From Methanosarcinaceae archaeon (GTDB taxonomy: Archaea > Halobacteriota > Methanosarcinia > Methanosarcinales > Methanosarcinaceae), in NCBI GenBank assembly GCA_030596385.1, contig JAUVKD010000037.1, forward strand, positions 1 to 7,369: a DNA stretch of 7,369 nucleotides, written 5' to 3'. The position numbers and the translations under genes were made by a program. The notes beneath the pieces were generated by a model. That model was not told the DNA's origin. It saw nothing but the letters and a program-made list of their open reading frames with translations, and did not search any database. Below, piece after piece: positions 6,231 through 7,369 of the stretch. How positions within the stretch are numbered: the stretch's first letter is position 1; every line of letters starts with the position of its first letter.

Positions 6231-6464
6231 GTTAATCCGACCGCAGGGAGGATTTTCTCGTGCCGAAGTAATCCAATGGGGGCTTCGCATTACAAATAAC
6301 TGGCGCGAACGATGACGTTTTCGGGCCATTTCAACTTATGATATCTCGTATATAGAATAACGCAGCATAGCGTTTTTACGCACCAATGTTATTAAAAATG
6401 TTACGTTTTGTCCGACCGATGTGTATGTGTATATTTTATAATGTCTGGAATTCGCCTCCTGCGG
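6231..6464 (+). ncRNA. Candidate structured non-coding RNA
   Basis: This gap between the small membrane protein and pcm has no convincing gene and locally higher GC than the AT-rich spacer around it. By eye it pairs into: a closing helix CCGCAGG plus AGG (6241-6251, one bulged G) with CCTCCTGCGG (6455-6464); hairpin CGAAG/CTTCG (6264-6268 with 6283-6287) with an inner TCC/GGG; hairpin TGGCGCG-AACG/CGTT-TT-CGGGCCA (6301-6328) with loop ATGA; and AATAAC/GTTATT (6356-6361 with 6388-6393) around GCGT/ACGC (6370-6381). G-U pairs mildly favour the plus strand, as does the TATA-like box at 6202. It matches no RNA family I can name. A 62-residue minus frame here (6336-6524) has no supporting features. 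The remainder, 6465-6597, holds a GGTATTGC direct repeat (6466 and 6481) and no gene I trust. Confidence 0.33.
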
Positions 6465-6597
6465 CGGTATTGCTGCGCGGGGTATTGCAGTATAGGCTGT
6501 GCATCGGGATTTTATCGAAACCATCCATATAAATACAAACCAAGTAATTAGTCAAGAGGATATATGCAAATGCAGAAATACCAAACAACTCACTTAA

Positions 6598-7245
6598 TCA
6601 CCTATCACTAAACCCATACTTTCCAATAAGCGGCACAAACACAACCCCGCCTTTTGTTTCAACATGAATTGTTCCATCCGCATCTTTTTTCACAATATTG
6701 AGCTGCTGGTGATCGGTACCCACAGGTATGACCATTAGCCCGCCGGGTTTTAACTGTTTAATGAGTGGTTGTGGACTCTCGGGCGCGGCGCAGGTGACAC
6801 AAATACGGTCATAGGGGGAGTGCAGTAAATCACCGCCAGATCCGTCTTCAAGCATTACGGTGACATTTGTATATCCGGCATCCATAAGATTTTCATTTGC
6901 AAACCCGGCCAGCGGCGCTATGCGTTCCACAGAATACACATGCCCTGTCCCGCCGACAAGTTCTGCCATAACAGCAGCATTATAGCCGGAACCGGTACCA
7001 ACCTCAAGTACATTTTGCCCTTCTTTTAGATTCAGCAGGTCGCACATTATCGCAACCATATGCGGCGCAGATATAGTCTGGTTGTGCCCGATCAATAGCG
7101 GAGTATCGATATATGCCTCCCCACGGATTTGTGGGGGGACAAAAAGATGCCTTGGAATCCGCAGCATTGCATCAAGTACATTTTTCCCGATCCCCTGATA
7201 TCTCAGGTTATCTATCAGTTCCGCGCGCTTCTCCCCAAACTCCAT
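6598..7245 (-). CDS. pcm: Protein-L-isoaspartate O-methyltransferase
   Basis: This cytoplasmic repair enzyme uses S-adenosylmethionine to methylate isoaspartyl residues in aged proteins so that they can revert to aspartate. From the ATG at 7245 the protein has 215 residues, normal for the family. Counting from the longer start at 7266, motifs are RIPRHLFVP at 36-44, [19 protein letters not shown] at 52-70 (pre-methyltransferase region that contacts substrate), the SAM-binding loop [12 protein letters not shown] at 87-98, an acidic end of strand 2 (YSVERI, 111-116), VTCAAP at 157-162, GGLMVIPVG at 175-183 and [10 protein letters not shown] at 209-218. I prefer 7245 because GGAGAGGG (7262-7255) lies 9 bases upstream and family members begin near MEFGEKR; 7266 would put that motif inside the gene. 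It slightly overlaps the end of the upstream frame. Confidence 0.93.
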   Translation of the reverse strand: MEFGEKRAELIDNLRYQGIGKNVLDAMLRIPRHLFVPPQIRGEAYIDTPLLIGHNQTISAPHMVAIMCDLLNLKEGQNVLEVGTGSGYNAAVMAELVGGTGHVYSVERIAPLAGFANENLMDAGYTNVTVMLEDGSGGDLLHSPYDRICVTCAAPESPQPLIKQLKPGGLMVIPVGTDHQQLNIVKKDADGTIHVETKGGVVFVPLIGKYGFSDR

Positions 7246-7369
7246 GCAGATTTTCCCTCTCCCCATGCTTTTACTTTCACAGCCTGTGCATACACACGCC
7301 TGATATATTTGGCCTCAACAGTTTCCCCTTTTCCTGAACAGAATTCACCATTCCGTATCTTAATATGGG
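7215..7369 (-). CDS. C-terminal end of an unidentified gene, cut by window edge
   Basis: A minus-strand frame enters from the window edge and stops at TGA 7217-7215, inside the start of pcm. The visible 50 residues run [20 protein letters not shown], then [18 protein letters not shown], then a Ser/Arg-rich end. The first two thirds look protein-like; the last third is the alternate frame of pcm's first codons. If real, its 3' end overlaps pcm by 31 bases, which suggests translational coupling. I do not recognise the family and the fragment is too short to be sure it is coding. Confidence 0.35.
   Translation of the reverse strand, partial: HIKIRNGEFCSGKGETVEAKYIRRVYAQAVKVKAWGEGKSAWSLGRSARN

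Noticed and set aside
6231..6300. Possible tRNA or C/D-box RNA
   Set aside because: No T-arm consensus, no cloverleaf, and no properly placed box C and box D pair; the GATGAC at 6311 is not a box C.
6336..6524. 62-residue minus-strand ORF in the pcm gap
   Set aside because: No SD, no recognisable motif, and it overlaps the candidate RNA helices; the AIPRAAIPPQEA stretch comes from GC-rich repeats.
1..7369. CRISPR array, insertion sequence, integrase or defence system
   Set aside because: No regularly spaced identical repeats with unique spacers, no transposase or recombinase motifs, and no terminal inverted repeats were seen.

Overview
The window looks like a moderately AT-rich euryarchaeal chromosome, most likely from a Methanosarcinales-type methanogen or a close relative. 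The strongest indicator is an intact CDP-archaeol synthase gene (carS), the enzyme of ether-lipid synthesis. Archaeal-style TATA-like boxes, short Shine-Dalgarno (SD) leaders, a TTG start, and an RND exporter of the archaeal HAE3/MMPL type agree with this. The genus is inference from gene content and protein character, not from a search.

Every convincing protein gene is on the minus strand. In transcription order (right to left) these are: the end of an unidentified gene (7369-7215); pcm, protein-L-isoaspartate methyltransferase (7245-6598); a 518-base gap; a 108-residue two-helix membrane protein with a charged coiled-coil tail (6079-5753); carS (5532-4972) followed after 54 bases by pyrE (4917-4369); purD (4135-2831) followed after 77 bases by argF (2753-1848); and the N-terminal 456 residues of an RND-family exporter (1370 to the window edge).

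The core genes are housekeeping genes: purine synthesis (purD), pyrimidine synthesis (pyrE), arginine synthesis (argF) and archaeal membrane lipid synthesis (carS, which uses CTP, a product of the pyrimidine pathway). carS-pyrE and purD-argF are spaced like two short transcription units. I see no phage, transposon, CRISPR or toxin-antitoxin system.

The interest lies between the genes. (1) The gap at 6230-6465 can be folded by eye into a branched structure: a 10-bp closing helix around three hairpins, with a plus-strand TATA-like box about 26 bases before its start. It is a candidate structured non-coding RNA. (2) The RND gene has an intact reading frame but no ATG, GTG or TTG at its expected start; an ATT sits 8 bases after an AAGGGG motif. 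(3) Upstream of it, GTCA/TGAC half-sites fall at exact 8- or 16-base intervals. (4) The pyrE ribosome-binding region is a tandem 16-base duplication ending at the TTG start codon. (5) A CTCTGCG tandem element of a dispersed-repeat type lies downstream of argF. (6) AGTAC-containing palindromes lie upstream of both carS and the small membrane protein gene.
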